Assembly (NCBI RefSeq): GCF_027172205.1
Contig: NC_070618.1
Span: 8,562,001-8,626,000 of the forward strand
Direction: 5' to 3'
Source of the DNA: Podarcis raffonei
Lineage: Eukaryota; Chordata; Lepidosauria; Squamata; Lacertidae
DNA length: 64,000 bases
The notes under the pieces are model-generated. The model had not been told where the DNA came from, ran no database searches, and saw only the letters and a program-made list of their open reading frames with translations. Shown one piece after another: positions 46,740-59,440 of this stretch (position 1 is its first letter; each line of letters begins with the position of its first letter). The position numbers and the translations under genes were made by a program.

Positions 46740-46905
46740 CTATTCCATTATCAGTAATTTTATTATACCCTGCCCATGTGACTGGGACGCCCCAGCCATT
46801 CTGGGCAGGTTCAACATATATAAAAACATAATAAAACATTACTCTTTTATTTAAAAAACCAAAACCCCTTCCCTATACAGTGCTGCTTTCAGATGGCTCC
46901 GGGGT
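46740..46905 (-). mobile_element. L2-like LINE 3' end
   Basis: Complement of the common 3' consensus (CCCAGCCATTCTGGGCAG) and the reverse-transcriptase end. Diverged. Confidence 0.6.
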
Positions 46906-47560
46906 CAGACAACTCCATACCCTCTGATTAAAATAAGGGCGTCCTAAGGAAATCAAATCAGAGACCAGGGTGTCCTTTGTAGATCCGGGACTGTCCCTGG
47001 GACACATGGAGGGTCTGTAAAGTTTGAAAAACACTGATAAGGGTCAATAAAACTCCAGCCTCATCCCCTTTTCCTCTCTCAAACTGAAACTTCAAAGCTG
47101 GGCTAATCTTGGCCCTAAACTGCTGCATTTTTCCCTTGGTCCACATGCATCTTTTGTTGTTATATAGCAATAAGCAAGAAAGGCCAAGATCCTTTCGCCT
47201 GCGGCATTGCTGCCCTCCAATCTAGTTTTTCCTGTAATGTTCCACAGCCTCCCAACAATCTGCAGTTAAGTAATACCCTGTCTTGTGAATTTGTGATGAA
47301 CACCGGAGGGGTCCCCAATGGCAGTAACAAAGATACCAAGTCACAGGAACAAAAATAAAAGTGGCATTGATGTAAACCATTTTTACCCCTTTTCTATGAA
47401 TGGAAAATCTTGTTCCTCTAGTTTTGGTTTACATAGTGGCACTAGCTTGTATACATTCAGTGACCTTGGCTTGTATTATTTTTAGCTTATTGTATTATCT
47501 GTAGTTCATTGGACTATTTTGTACATGTTTACATCAATGTACACGTTTACATCAATATCA
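46906..47560. other. Intergenic, no gene seen
   Basis: Between the SRP72 promoter and LEPROTL1 3' end. I see no exon or RNA gene. Confidence 0.5.
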
Positions 47561-47562
47561 GG

Positions 47563-47930
47563 ACACGGGTGGCGCTGTGGGTAAAACCTCAGCGCCTAGG
47601 GCTTGCCGATCGAAAGGTCGGCGGTTCGAATCCCCGCGGCAGGGTGCGCTCCCGCTGCTCGGTCCCAGCGCCTGCCAACCTAGCAGTTTGAAAGCACCCC
47701 CGGGTGCAAGTAGATAAATAGGGACCGCTTACTGGCGGGAAGGTAAACGGCGTTTCCGTGTGCTGCGCTGGCTCGCCAGATGCAGCTTTGTCACGCTGGC
47801 CACTTGACCCGGAAGTGTCTCCGGACAGCGCTGGCCCCCGGCCTCTTGAGTGAGATGGGCGCACAACCCCAGAGTCTGTCAAGACTGGCCCGTATGGGCA
47901 GGGGTACCTTTACCTTTACCTTTTACATCA
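47563..47930 (+). mobile_element. Sauria SINE, second subfamily, full length
   Basis: Flanked by the direct repeat TTACATCAATATCA on both sides. Box A GGCGCTGTGGGTAAAACC and box B GGTTCGAATCC are clear. The clean duplication suggests a fairly young insertion. Confidence 0.95.
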
Positions 47931-48275
47931 ATATCACTTTTACTTTTGCTAAATTGGGTTTCTGCAACTTGTGAATTTGTGGAGGAGACAGAGTTTGGAG
48001 TGAATTTTTATTTTCTAGATGGGGAGTACACACAGCTCTGTCTATTTGCTCAGCTGATGGCACAAGTCTTAAAGAGAGCCAAGCCATAGATCTATTTGAC
48101 TGTCTGAGCCAATTTCATCAGACCAACTAACGTCTATACATCAGGACTAGATAATTGGCTTGCTGCTCTCCAGGCATGAAAAACTACTTCACACGTTATA
48201 GTGAAGCTGGTTTTCTATCCTGTTATTAAGAGAAGATGCTCATTAAAAAGCCAAAACATTCTGATATTTAAATTT

Positions 48276-48281
48276 TTTATT
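48276..48281 (-). terminator. Candidate LEPROTL1 polyadenylation signal
   Basis: AATAAA on the minus strand, about 2.7 kb past the LEPROTL1 stop. The sequence between is free of the repeats that fill the rest of the window, which suits a 3' UTR. Other hexamers may be used. Confidence 0.45.
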
Positions 48282-50946
48282 GTTTTCTCATCAAAATTTC
48301 TCTTTGTAGAAGGATGGCAATGCTGCTCAGTGCATATTACATGAAGAAAGACATACCTCTCAAATGTCTAACCTGATAATAGGAGACAGCACTATGTCTA
48401 AAAATAAGCAAGATCACCACCACAATGCTGTCCACACAATTAATACACAGAAAATACACTACTATTAAATATAACAGAGTTGGCGCCCAACTGAAGAGTA
48501 GCCAGTAATTTCACAAAGAAAAGTAACAGTACAACAGGGGAGAAGAGAACTCATTTGCTATAATACATGATTGGAAGGATCACTAAATGAGTCATCTATT
48601 TGACAGCTACAACTGTTCCACTGTCAATGTAAAGAATTTCCAAAGGAATTTCAGGGATTTGAGAGCATAAATATCTGTGTCATGCAGAAGTCATGCTTCA
48701 ACATCCTTGAAAGACCTGGAAAAATGTTCAGACATTTAAAACTTGGACCAGGATTCAAATAACTGGGCACAAGTACTTCACAATCACTTTGTACATGTCC
48801 CTCTTCTCTTCTTGAATCTCAGGACAAAAATGTTTTTGAAGTTACAACAGGGATGTAACCATCAAGATCACCCTCAGACTTAGTTTTAAATTTTAAGTCG
48901 GTATCACATTATTTTTAAGAAACAGAACCCATTCACCGCCTATGCTTCTGTAGACTGATGCCCTGATAACTACAATCTGTTCATCAACTCCTTTGTTTTA
49001 TGATGCCAGCACATGAAGGAGAACATGATGCAGCTTCCCTACCATGGACAGAGTTCTCTCAGTAGAAGGATGCAGCAAAGAGCTTCCATTCAACTCTCTT
49101 ACTTGCAGTGGGAGACCAATACATACTCACTGCCTTTATCTCTATCCAGATGCCCCTAACCCTCCCAAGATCCTGGGGAGGTGAGCGATGCCTAGATGTG
49201 TACGCAGGGGTTCACTGTGGAGCATGCATGTCTATGAACCAGTCAGGGAAGAAAGAAGAAAGCTCCACTGAGTATAATATAGCAGAAAGCTATACTAAGA
49301 GTGGGATGAATGTGTTCAGGTGACTATATCACTTGGCTAGACTTGGCTAGTTTGCATGACTGCACAGTGTGAGAGCATAGACAGAGACATCTGAGTATCT
49401 TACTAACGAGTCACCAGCAAAGCACCACTCCAAAAGAATTGGATATACAAAATACGGTTATTTATGGTTAATGGAAAAGACAATTAAGAGGTATGCAACA
49501 AATATAAATATTGTATGGTACGTGTAATATACTCTAACAGAACTACAATTATGATTAACATTTATTAATGCATAAACCGGAACATTGACAGGACCACTAT
49601 AAAACCTTCATAGTCAAAGATCTGCAAGGTAGCCAAGCTTTGACTGTATATCAATACAATAATTGATCTGTCAGGTAAGTTATTACCTACAGTGAAAAGT
49701 TTCAATCTACATTTGAAAAGCCTTTTTATACCATGTATAAAATAAATTAAAAAGGGAAGCAGAAATTCTCCTTTTATACTTTGCAAACATAGTGGGTGCA
49801 ATCCACTGAGTAGTTCTCCTGTACATGTCACGGTGACAATAAAAGGGAGCTGGACAAGAGCGCTACCATTCATTTCTACGTGGCCTGTGCAGGAGATCTT
49901 CTGGCTGAGTTGTGCCCATAATCAGTAGTTACATGGGTGTTCCTTTTACCTCCCCTTTGGTAAAACATATAAAGAGTTGACTTCATAGATTTTCAAAGTG
50001 TATAATACATATAAACAGAAAGATTTCAAAATGGGATTTTTTAAAAAGTGGATTTTAAATGCCAGACGTCTTCCACTTCCCATTGAGAAATTAGGTTTCC
50101 CCCTCCTCATTTGGAGTGTCAATAATAAAAACTTGCAAAATATTTGTACAATGAGCTTCCAAAATAATAAAAAAAATTCCCCTTATTAAAAGCTATCCCC
50201 ATACTATTGGCATTATCACATTTTCAGCTGTCTATGGAAACAAGCAACCCATTAATCAGCTGCTAAGTGCTTCTCCCTTCAGCTCTTTACACTTCACTTC
50301 CAAAATCCCATAACCATGTTCACATTTGCTAATAAACAGCACATGCCAGCTATATCTAAGCACTTTCTATTTATTTCAAAAGGGATTGAGTGTTGAGCAC
50401 ATGCTTCACTACTACTAAGTTCAATAGGACATGTGAACAATCCTATGCACACTTGCTCGGGAGTAAGCCCTATTGAACTCAGTGGGACTTACTTCAAAAA
50501 ATACCTGTGCGGGATAAGGCTTCAAAAACACTTCCATATGACTGGACTGTGACCTCCGTTTGCTGCCAGTTTGGTTACACGATTGTACATTGTAGCTTAA
50601 AAATAATTCATGGTCAAAAGATCAATTTCATATTTAAACGCAGTTATGTTCTTCAAAAAAAAAAACAGAAAAAAAGAAAAACACAGATTTAAACATCACA
50701 TTTAAGCATTCTGATCCCCACATTAAAGTAAAGCATTAAACTAAAACAGCATCAACAATTAATAACATTTAAATCAAGCAAGACGTTAGAAGTTGAACGT
50801 GAAAGGAGAGGAAAAGTGACTACAGAGTATCCTACACCTAGAGTCCCTCTGTGGAAAGAGTACATTCGCTTTATTGCCCGTTCTTGCTGTTGGATGGATG
50901 GCCACTGAATGACACAAGATGCCGATAGTTCTCTTTCCAGCTCTTT
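48282..50946 (-). other. Probable LEPROTL1 3' UTR
   Basis: About 2.7 kb after the stop codon, unusually poor in interspersed repeats for this window, with no other gene. Its length and low repeat load suggest a long conserved 3' UTR. Confidence 0.5.
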
Positions 50947-53900
50947 TCACCACTGTTGCCAGCTGAAGTCGTCGTTGCTGCCAAATACCAAGAAAAACCC
51001 TAGGATGGTAGCAAAGATGACTGTGTTTCCTGTGAGGACAAGCGCACAGGCTCCCCAACGAATCTATGGTTGAGGGGGGAAAGGAGAGTTACATGGCATA
51101 TAGAAAGAAGCAAGCAAACACATACACATTATGCTACCTATTGAGCTGCAACCAACGTAATTGCTCTGTGAATGGAAGAAGCTCCTTCCGTTCACAGAGT
51201 GATTACATTGGATGCAAGCCACTTCTTACATTTATAATATTTGCTTATATGTGGAACCCATTGTTCTTAGGAGTTCGGAGGGTTCCCAGGTGGCATCCCA
51301 AATAGATCCTGTTTAGGGCCAAATCCTATTTGTTTCAACAGTTTTATATGCCTGATACCATAATCTGGGCTCTATATCTGCCAGATGCTCTGACAAATAA
51401 TCTAGAGTCCTGCCTACAAGCTTTATAAACTACCCAGCATTGTTTGACCTGTTCTATGCTTCTCACTTTTTAAACAAACAGAACACCACAGTGAAACACA
51501 TGCTCAAAAGGAGGAATCACTAACCAGTAGTGCTCTCGCAAACACAATTGGGAGCCCAAATGCTGAGACAACAATGCCCGTCGTAAGAAATATGGCAAGT
51601 TCCTTGCAGGCATTACTTGTAGCATCTGTGTCTTCGACGACTCTTCTTGCTATGCAGTATGGAATTGGAGAAAGGGTGTAGAAGAACAGGACAAAGAGAG
51701 GCCAATATTCGCTGGAAGAAAAGAAAGCAAAACACATTTGACAGGTATTCTTCCTCTTGTTCTCAGAGTATCTTTAGATAAAGTCTGCCTTTACAATACA
51801 CAGCAAAACACAATAAAACAGCCACACCCATATATAAGTAATGTAATAATTCATGATAATGCAAATAAAAGTCATGTGCAAAGACAGCTGGGGAAAATAC
51901 AAGTCCAACAAAACATCTAACCCAAGGCTTGGTGCCCTTTGGAATAGGAGAGACCATTTTTTTAGGGCCAGATGAGATACATGGTAAGAAAGCTTAGGCA
52001 CTACCGATTTACATCAGCCCAGGTGAGTGTGATGCTCAGACCTAATATGACAATTTTTGAAATAATCTCTTAACATTGGTATCTCCACCTTAAGGAGAAC
52101 AAATTTATTAAGCATATAAGCAACTATTCAACCGGAGTAACAAAATTGATGCATTGAAGAGAGTGGAATAGAAAGTCATATGATTTGTTTCAATTTATAG
52201 TTCAGGCTGTTAAAGGTAAAGGTAAAGGGACCCTTTACCATTAGGTCCAGTTGTGACCGACTCTGGGGTTGCGGCGCTCATCTCGCTTTGCTGGCCAAAG
52301 GAGCCGGCGTACAACTTCCGGGTCATGTGGCCAGCATGACTAAGCCGCTTCTGGCAAACCAGAGCAGCACACGGAAATGCTGTTTACCTTCCCGCCGGAG
52401 CGGTACCTATTTATCTACTTGCATTTTGACATGCTTTCGAACCCAAAGCTATATTGTAGGGCAAATTGAAGCTGTGAAGTCACTCTGTTTATTGCTTTAG
52501 GACTCTTCAGAAGAATAAACTTTTTGGATTACAACCTGAGAGGCTTTCTATCTCCAGGTCTATTCATGATTCCGAGATAAGTCAATGTGGTGCTCCTCAG
52601 ATATTGTTGGACTCCAACTCTCATAAACTCCAGCCAGTACGGCAAAAAGGCAGAAATAATGGGATAGTCCAGCAGCGCCTGGAGGTCAAATTGGCTAACC
52701 CTGAACTATCCAATATGGATTATAATGAACAGAGCACCTTTGTAGCTGCAAATTACAACTAGAATTTCATCACATAGCTAGAGTCTATGCTCAGTTGGCA
52801 GATGTTGGGAAGGGCTATGGCAGAAGACCCTGGTTTCAATCTCTGGCATTGACAGACAGGTCTGGAAAACAGTATGAAACGCTAAAGAGTCTGCAGTTAA
52901 TGCTGATGTTACTGACTTTGCAGACTAATTGTCTGATTTGACATAAGACCACTCAAAAGTATCAACAAAGGGGTGCTAGTGATTTGCCAGAATTGGTGTT
53001 GGTTTTGTTTGCTTATTTAAACCCAATAGCTACAAAATAAGAAAAGAGAGTTAGAAATTAAAAAGGAAACTAAGACAACAGCAAACAAGAATATGCTTTT
53101 GAAAATGCATTACTTGTACTGCGGAAGGGCACAACCAAGCATCAGGAACATTAGTCCAACAGCTCCCCCAAAGGACAGGCTAATCAAAGCTGTAAAGACA
53201 GACAAAAAACTGTATCAGTCCTCCAAAATATTTGATCAGTTTTCCCTTCTACTAACAAGAACTGCGGGCAGAAGGGAGACCAGAGTACTGCTTCTATTCC
53301 TCTCATCAATAGCCTTCTCATTCAGTCACTTTGAATACACCATACAATAGCAAAGATGCAACTCCAGCTTGGGAAAAAAATAAGAGGGGGCAATACAAAA
53401 TAGTGTAAATGGCCCCCTTTCCAAAAATTACATCTATATAAGCTGTGAACTGCTTTGACAGCTCCTGGTAGAATGTTCTTTATGAAAATAATACAAGTAA
53501 AGCATTATGTGAGATGAAAAACAGTTATATTTACACTTTATAAATTTGATGCTGATATTTGGGGATCTCATGACTGTTCTGTTGTATTTAAGTACTGCTG
53601 GTGAGAACCCAATTTTATGCTGGGTTGCTGCTGATTTCATGGAAAGGAAGGACATCAGTAAATAAATTACTAAATGATATTGACTTAACTGTCAAGACTG
53701 CAAAAGTGTTAGCATTTATATAGCCTTTTCCGGCTGTACATAGTACTACGCAAAAATTACATCCGTCATTCCTAAAACATCTCTGTAAGGTAGATGAATA
53801 TTATTTTCTCCATATTTCAGAATGGGACTGACGTGGAGACAAAGTAGCTTACCTAAGTATACCCAGCAAGTTCATGACAAAAGCAAAATCCTATGTACTT

Positions 53901-56120
53901 ACATAAGATGAAGTCTCATTTTTGAACTCAAAAAGGCTTACTTTTGTGTTAATTTATATATGTTTGTGTATTAAGGTATCAGCACTTCCCTGTTGTCTGC
54001 CCCAGTAAAGGTAAAGGTAAAGGGACCCCTGACCATTAGGTCCAGTCGTGACCGACTCTGGGGTTGCGGCGCTCATCTCACTTTATTGGCTGAGGGAGCC
54101 GGCGTACAACTTCTGGGTCATGAGGCCAGCATGACTAAGCCGCTTCTGGCGAACCAGAGCAGCGCATGGAAACGCTGTTTACCTTCCCGCTGGAACGGTA
54201 CCTATTTATCTACTTGCACTTTGATGTGCTTTCGAACTGCTAGGTTGGCAGGAGCAGGGACCGAGCAACGGGAGCTCACCCCATCACGGGGATTCAAACC
54301 GCCGACCTTCTGATCGGCAAGTCCTAGGCTCTGTGGTTTAACCCACAGCGCCTTCTGCCCCAGTATCACTGACCAAATCAGTGACATTTCTCATAAAGCC
54401 ACTCCACTTTCTTTTATTCTTGCTTGCAATGTACCAAATCTCCTTACTATTTACGAAACTTAGCCCAGCCTCCCTCCAAGTATGTATGTATACTGCTATT
54501 TAAAGGTGTAAGATTAACATTGTGAACCACTTCAAGATGAGAGACAAATAAGAAATGTGTCAAATAAACAGTTATTTAAATGCACAGGAGCCTCATCTTC
54601 CTCCTTTGCATCTGGTAACTTTTACTGTAGACTCAATAGGTTGCAAGATCAAGTTTACTGGAATGGATTCAGTGCTTCTCAAACCAGCTGTTGTTGTATA
54701 CAACTCCTATCATCCCTAGCTATCACCTCTAGCTAGCAGGTCCGGGATGATGGGAGCTGTAGCCCAACCACAGATAAGGATCCAAGTCTGAGAAACATTG
54801 GTAAACCTATGCTTGTTTCTTAATCAGCAAATCCTTCCAAGCTAAATGGTGCTGAATTCCAGAAGAAGCTGCACAGTCTAATGCAACAAAACCATCAAAA
54901 AGTCCTTTCCCAGCTCAGACTAAACAATTCATTGTGACAGGATCTTTTGTGGAAGAGATCAGGTTCATTGTTTAAGCCGCAATAAATGTGTAGCTGCAAT
55001 CTTACACACGCTTATTTGGCAGCCTCACTGCACTCAGTGGGCCGTTGCGTCTGCCTAGAAAGGCACAGGATCACAATGTTTCTTGCATTTTAAGGTACCG
55101 CAAAGCTTGGCTGACAAAGTTTAGCCATGCCCATTCCCACGAGTGTGCATCGGGTTGCAGCCCAAAGGTTTGCAGAGCCCAAGATTTCATTTTGCATGAC
55201 AATTGGGATACCTTCAGAGAGCTGACAAGAAGGGCAATACAGTGGTACCTCGGGTTAAGTACTTAATTCGTTCTGGAGGTCCATTCTTAACCTGAAACTG
55301 TTATTAACCTGAAGCACGACTTTAGCTAATGGGGCCTCCTGCTGCCACCGTGTGCCGCTGGAGCATGATTTCTGTTCTTATCCTGAAGCAAAGTACTTAA
55401 CCTGAGGTACTATTTCTGGGTTAGCGGAGTCTGTAACCTGAAGCGTATGTAACCCGAGGTACCACTGTAATAATAATAATAATAATTTTGTGGGTTTTTT
55501 ATATTGCAGTTTTATGTTGTGAACCGTACTGAGATCTACGCATGAGAAGGGCAGTATACAAATAATTAACAATAACATTAAGATGTCATCCCTTTCCTGT
55601 TCTTCCCCAGTACCTGGCTCTGGGGGGAGGGGGGATACTATCTCTGCACATGCTCTGGAGCTGCATCTCCTACACCCGCTAACTCGGAAAGTTAAAACTC
55701 CTGGGAGACGGGCCTTGCTTCCGGCAACAACACTGGGCTCGCCTTGCGACCCGGCCCATGCCTAGGGATGTCGGAAACGGACGTGAGGGGTGGGGAGCGC
55801 CAACCCCACACAGGCCTCGAAATGTGGGTCCAGGTATTGGGGGCAGCAGAGAAAGAGACAAACGAGACACTTTCTCCGTTTGCGCGCTTTTCTAGCCAAG
55901 CGGCGCATCCTCACAGGCGGGGAAGGCGCACGTTGCCATGGAAACAACGCGGTCCCTCTTCTCCCCCCCCCTCGCCAGAAGACGTCACCGCCAGGGCTGA
56001 GGGGCGACGTCCTTTCCCGGACCTGGCACGGAAGACCCCCCCCCCCCCGCCTTGCTCCCGGGCCCTTTCCATGCCACCCCTCGGAACCGCCACAGCGGCG
56101 CTACCTTTGATGCCGGCCAT
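50947..56120 (-). CDS. LEPROTL1: Leptin receptor overlapping transcript-like 1
   Basis: Small membrane protein of the endosome/Golgi (Vps55/LEPROT family) that reduces cell-surface receptors such as growth hormone receptor. Four coding exons at 56120-56105, 53189-53114, 51711-51525 and 51063-50947 give 396 nt in phase, 131 aa, the same length as human LEPROTL1. It starts [14 protein letters not shown] and ends [11 protein letters not shown]. The four hydrophobic segments fall near residues 5-27, 33-52, 68-90 and 96-120. The motif [20 protein letters not shown] marks LEPROTL1 instead of LEPROT. The first coding exon is only 16 bp inside a CpG island. The gene is head to head with SARAF. Introns hold two Sauria SINEs and a MITE. 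Confidence 0.96.
52212..52442 (-). mobile_element. Truncated Sauria SINE
   Basis: Tail AGGTAAAGGTAAAGGGACCC at the left; it stops at ATGCTTTCGAA, so the tRNA-like head is missing. In a LEPROTL1 intron. Confidence 0.88.
52590..52690. repeat. Foldback MITE-like repeat, diverged
   Basis: TCAGATATTGTTGGACTCCA and a weak inverted partner (GATAGTCCAGCAGCGCCTGG). Confidence 0.5.
54006..54354 (-). mobile_element. Sauria SINE, full length
   Basis: Flanked by the direct repeat CTGCCCCAGTA. Tail GACCATTAGGTCCAGTCGTG at the left. In the first LEPROTL1 intron. Confidence 0.95.
54669..54805. repeat. Foldback MITE-like repeat
   Basis: CTTCTCAAACCAGCTGTTGT pairs imperfectly with AAGTCTGAGAAAC at the other end; GATGATGGGAGCTGTAG arm present. 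Confidence 0.6.
55238..55469 (+). mobile_element. Tigger-like MITE
   Basis: Complete, TACAGTGGTACCTCGGGTTA to TAACCCGAGGTACCACTGTA, in the first LEPROTL1 intron. An L2-like LINE 3' end follows at about 55486-55575. Confidence 0.9.
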
Positions 56121-56260
56121 GATGCTGCTGTTATTGTCGCGCACAGGCCGCTCCCAGCCAACCACAGAGCGGGAGGAAGACGGCCAGACAGAACCCGGAA
56201 GTGAGCGCTCTTTCAGAACAGAGGAGGACTTCGGGCGGGCAGAAGTCGGATGGCACCGTA
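55740..56260 (-). promoter_or_regulatory. LEPROTL1 CpG-island promoter
   Basis: CpG-rich sequence around the 16-bp first coding exon. ACCCGGAAGTGAGC near 56190 fits an ETS site upstream of the ATG; AGACGTCACCG near 55980 resembles a CRE but lies within the first intron. Long open frames on both strands here are composition artefacts. Confidence 0.65.
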
Positions 56261-56369
56261 GACTTAAAAATGTGTAGATGGACACGCAGGGCGCAACTTG
56301 CAGGTTCTGTAGGGCGTTTCGCCTGCTCTTTCCTCCAGGGCGAAAATAAGACACGTCTATAGGAACAGG

Positions 56370-56818
56370 GTCCGTATAGTTAAAGCTATGGATTTCCCAG
56401 TAGTGATGTATGGAAGTGAGAGCTGGACCATAAAGAAGGCTGATCGCCGAAGAATCGATGCTTTTGAATTATGGTGCTGGAGGAGACTCTTGAGAGTCCC
56501 ATGGACTGCAAGAAGATCAAACCTCTCCATTCTGAAGGAAATCAGCCCTGAGTGCTCACTGGAAGGACAGATCGTGAAGCTGAGGCTCCTAGACTTTGGC
56601 CACCTCATGAGAAGAGAAGACCCTGATGTTGGGAAAGATGGAGGGCACAAGGAGAAGGGGACGACAGAGGACGAGATGGTTGGACAGTGTACTCGAAGCT
56701 ACCAGCATGAGTTTGACCAAACTGCGGGAGGCAGTGGAAGACAGGAGTGCTTGGTGTGCTCTGGTCCATGGGGTCACGAAGAGTCAGACATGACTAAATG
56801 ACGAAGAAACAACAACCA
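56370..56818 (+). mobile_element. BovB LINE 3' portion
   Basis: A 137-codon frame encodes the BovB reverse-transcriptase C-terminus (VMYGSESWTIKKADRRRIDA, ELWCWRRLLRVPWTARR, FGHLMRREDP). It is followed by the terminal GGTCACGAAGAGTCAGACATG and an AAC-rich tail. The frame is largely open, so the copy is fairly young, but it is strongly 5' truncated. It lies about 250 bp upstream of the LEPROTL1 ATG. Confidence 0.93.
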
Positions 56819-56839
56819 CAACAACATGGGAACAGGGAA

Positions 56840-57197
56840 GGGACGCTGGTGGCACTGTGGGTTAAACCACTGAGCCTAGGACTTGCCGATCAGAAGGTCG
56901 GTGGTTCGAATCCCCGCGATGGGGTGAGCTCCCATTGCTCGGTCCCTGCTCCTGTCAACCTAGCAGTTCGAAAGCATGTCAAAGTGCAAGTAGATAAATA
57001 GGTACCGCTCTGTCGGGAAGGTAAACGGCGTTTCTGTGCGCTGCTCTGGTTTGCCAGAAGCGGCTTAGTCATGCTGGCCACATGACCCGGAAGCTGTATG
57101 CTGCCTCCCTTGGCCAATAAAGCGAGATGAGCGCCACAACCCCAGAGTCGGTCACGACTGGACCTAATGGTCAGAGGTCCCTTTACCTTTACCTTTA
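56840..57197 (+). mobile_element. Sauria SINE, full length
   Basis: Flanked by the direct repeat ATGGGAACAGGGA, immediately 3' of the BovB tail. Head TGGCACTGTGGGTTAAACC, box B GGTTCGAATCC. Confidence 0.95.
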
Positions 57198-58257
57198 TGG
57201 GAACAGGGATTTTTAGTGCAAGATGCAATTGGACGGCACCTTGGCTCATCCAACGAAAGCCAGAATGAAAGAGAGAAGGGGAAGGGACTTTTGATTGCAA
57301 ATCTAAACCAGCTTCAGCTCTGTCTCCTTCTTAAAATATTAACGGAGGACAGTCACTCTCTCCCAACTGCAGCCCCATCCATCTTGTTATTAAGATGGAT
57401 AAGATAAGAGAATTGAAGTAGCGTTAATTTTCACGTAAAATAAGAACTGAGCTGGAAACAGTGAACTCCTGTCTTTGCAGCTGCCTTTTGTTGGTGGTGG
57501 TGCTTGGCGGGGAGGAGCTTTGTGCCTAATAATACCTACTACGCTTTAATATTCTAGATTCGTCTATTGCTTAGGCAACTTTCACTTATTTCCTGGGGTA
57601 ATGTTTTTAAAAATGGCTTCGACCATGAACCTGGAAGTCCCGTCCCCACCGCTGATAATGAAATATGTTATCCACCTGCTTTTATTCCAATCCTATGCAC
57701 AGGCCTCCTTTTTATACCTTTTCCCTCCAACCTCATTACTTCCCTTCATCACCATTCAACATGCTCATAGGCTGGTTCTTCTTACTAATTTGATAGTTTA
57801 AGCAGGTTTCTGAGAGACCAAGTTAAAACTGTTTGTATAACACTTAACTTTGCAATTTCATAGTAGCGTGTGCAACAAGATGCAAATGATAAAATCATTT
57901 AAATTGTACCAGTGTCTGAGTTTATTTTTGGAAACCGCACCATGATTCAAGGTAAATGATCGATCCACCAAATCCAGAAGGCATACAGAGATTCCCTGGC
58001 CTAGGACATTCACAACAGCTCTCAACAAATATATGTGTATAATGTGGTGTTTTTTTAAAAGGTGGCATTGTGTATGCTCTATAAAGCAATTGGAAGGCAC
58101 GTTGTAAATCTGCACAGATTAATTAATACAATTGAATGTGTGTGGGAGTGGGGAATAAAAGGTCAAATATCCATGGCACTGGAAAAATCATTTTATTGCA
58201 ATTACTTAATATAAAGGAGCCAACACCTTTTACTATAATGTCAAGTAAATGTCAAAT
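57198..58257. other. Intergenic, no gene seen
   Basis: Between the LEPROTL1 and SARAF promoters. No exon, RNA gene or clear repeat seen. Confidence 0.5.
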
Positions 58258-58605
58258 GGAGAGGGTGGTGCTGTGCCCTAAACCACTGAACCTTTTGGAC
58301 TTGCTGATCAGAAGGTCAGCGGTTCAAATCTGCATGATGGGGTGACGGTCCCAGCTCCTGCCAACCTAGCAGTTCGAAAGCACACCAGTGCAAGTAGATA
58401 AATAGGTGGCAGGAAGGTAAATGGCGTTTCCATGCGCTCTGGTTTCCGTCACAGTGTCCCATTGCGCCAGAAGCAGTTTAGTCATGCTGGCCACATGACC
58501 CGGAAAGCTGTATGTGGAGAAACGTTGGCCTGAAGTGAGATGAGTGCCACACCCCATAGTCACCTTTGACTGGACTTAACCATCCAGGGTCCTTTACCTT
58601 TTACT
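58258..58605 (+). mobile_element. Old, diverged Sauria SINE
   Basis: Box A GGTGCTGTGCCCTAAACC and box B GGTTCAAATC are degraded; the tail ends TCCTTTACC. A direct repeat TTTTACTATAATGTCA occurs near 58228 and 58600. Confidence 0.85.
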
Positions 58606-58907
58606 ATAATGTCACTACACATAGATCAAGCTGCTGCTAAAAGGCCAGGTTCTTTTTAAAAAACCTCCACTGTTCACAACCTTAACTGAATCATACAGTG
58701 CATTGCACAGCTGAGTAATAGATTGCATCATATATGTCTGTTGTGCTTCCTTCATGGATTTGTGCAAGTATAGCCCTGCCTACAACATCTCAAGCCACAG
58801 TGTGCTGAATGTGTGTAAGATGCCACAAGACTCCAGCTTGCTTGCCACCAAACAACCACAATAATAATCCATTATTACTGGGGAACTTTTCCCGTGTCCA
58901 GACCCGT

Positions 58908-59022
58908 GTTCCTCAAACTTGGGTCGCCGGCTGTCGATGGACTACAACGCCCATCACCCGTGACGATTGGTCTTGATAGAAAGGGATCATGGGAGTTGTA
59001 GTCCAACAAGAGTTGGGGACCC
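58908..59022. repeat. Foldback MITE-like repeat
   Basis: GTTCCTCAAACTTGGGTCGC and GAGTTGGGGACCCTG arms with GGACTACAACGCCCATCA and its complement. Just upstream of the SARAF promoter. Confidence 0.6.
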
Positions 59023-59079
59023 TGTAAGCGGCCTTTGTTTATTGACACTGACTCACCGGAAGAGACGATACACTCTAAT

Positions 59080-59440
59080 GTACACCCTGCACAAGCCCAT
59101 TGGTTCCCGGCTGCTGCTTGCTTTGCCCCGCCTCCCATGGCCAGCAGAGCCAATGAGAGGAGAGGAGCTTCTCCAGCCAGCGAATAGGATTGCCGGGCGA
59201 CGGGCGGAATGGCCAATCATCCCATCGCCTTGTCGGATGACCCTCCAGTCGCGAAAGGCGGGCGACAAAATCCCGCCCCCCCTCCAACTGCGAGGCGGTT
59301 AAAACACCGTTGCGCCGTCGAGAAGGTTCGACCCTTGAAGAAGGCAGCAGCCGCGAGCCGGTGAGGGAACCAATCAGAGACGCGGAGAGCGCCGACGCCA
59401 CAGCCGCTGAGAGAGAAGACTCGTCGGCGGACGCGCCGCG
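59080..59440 (+). promoter_or_regulatory. SARAF CpG-island promoter with CCAAT boxes
   Basis: CpG-rich sequence directly upstream of the SARAF ATG. CCAAT motifs occur at about 59148, 59211 and 59370 in the plus orientation (for example GGCCAATCATCCC and AACCAATCAGAG), suggesting NF-Y control. No TATA box was seen. The role is inferred from position and motif. Confidence 0.7.

Noticed and set aside
55744-56354. Long frames on both strands around LEPROTL1 exon 1
   Set aside because: CpG-island artefacts; the real exon there is 16 bp on the minus strand.
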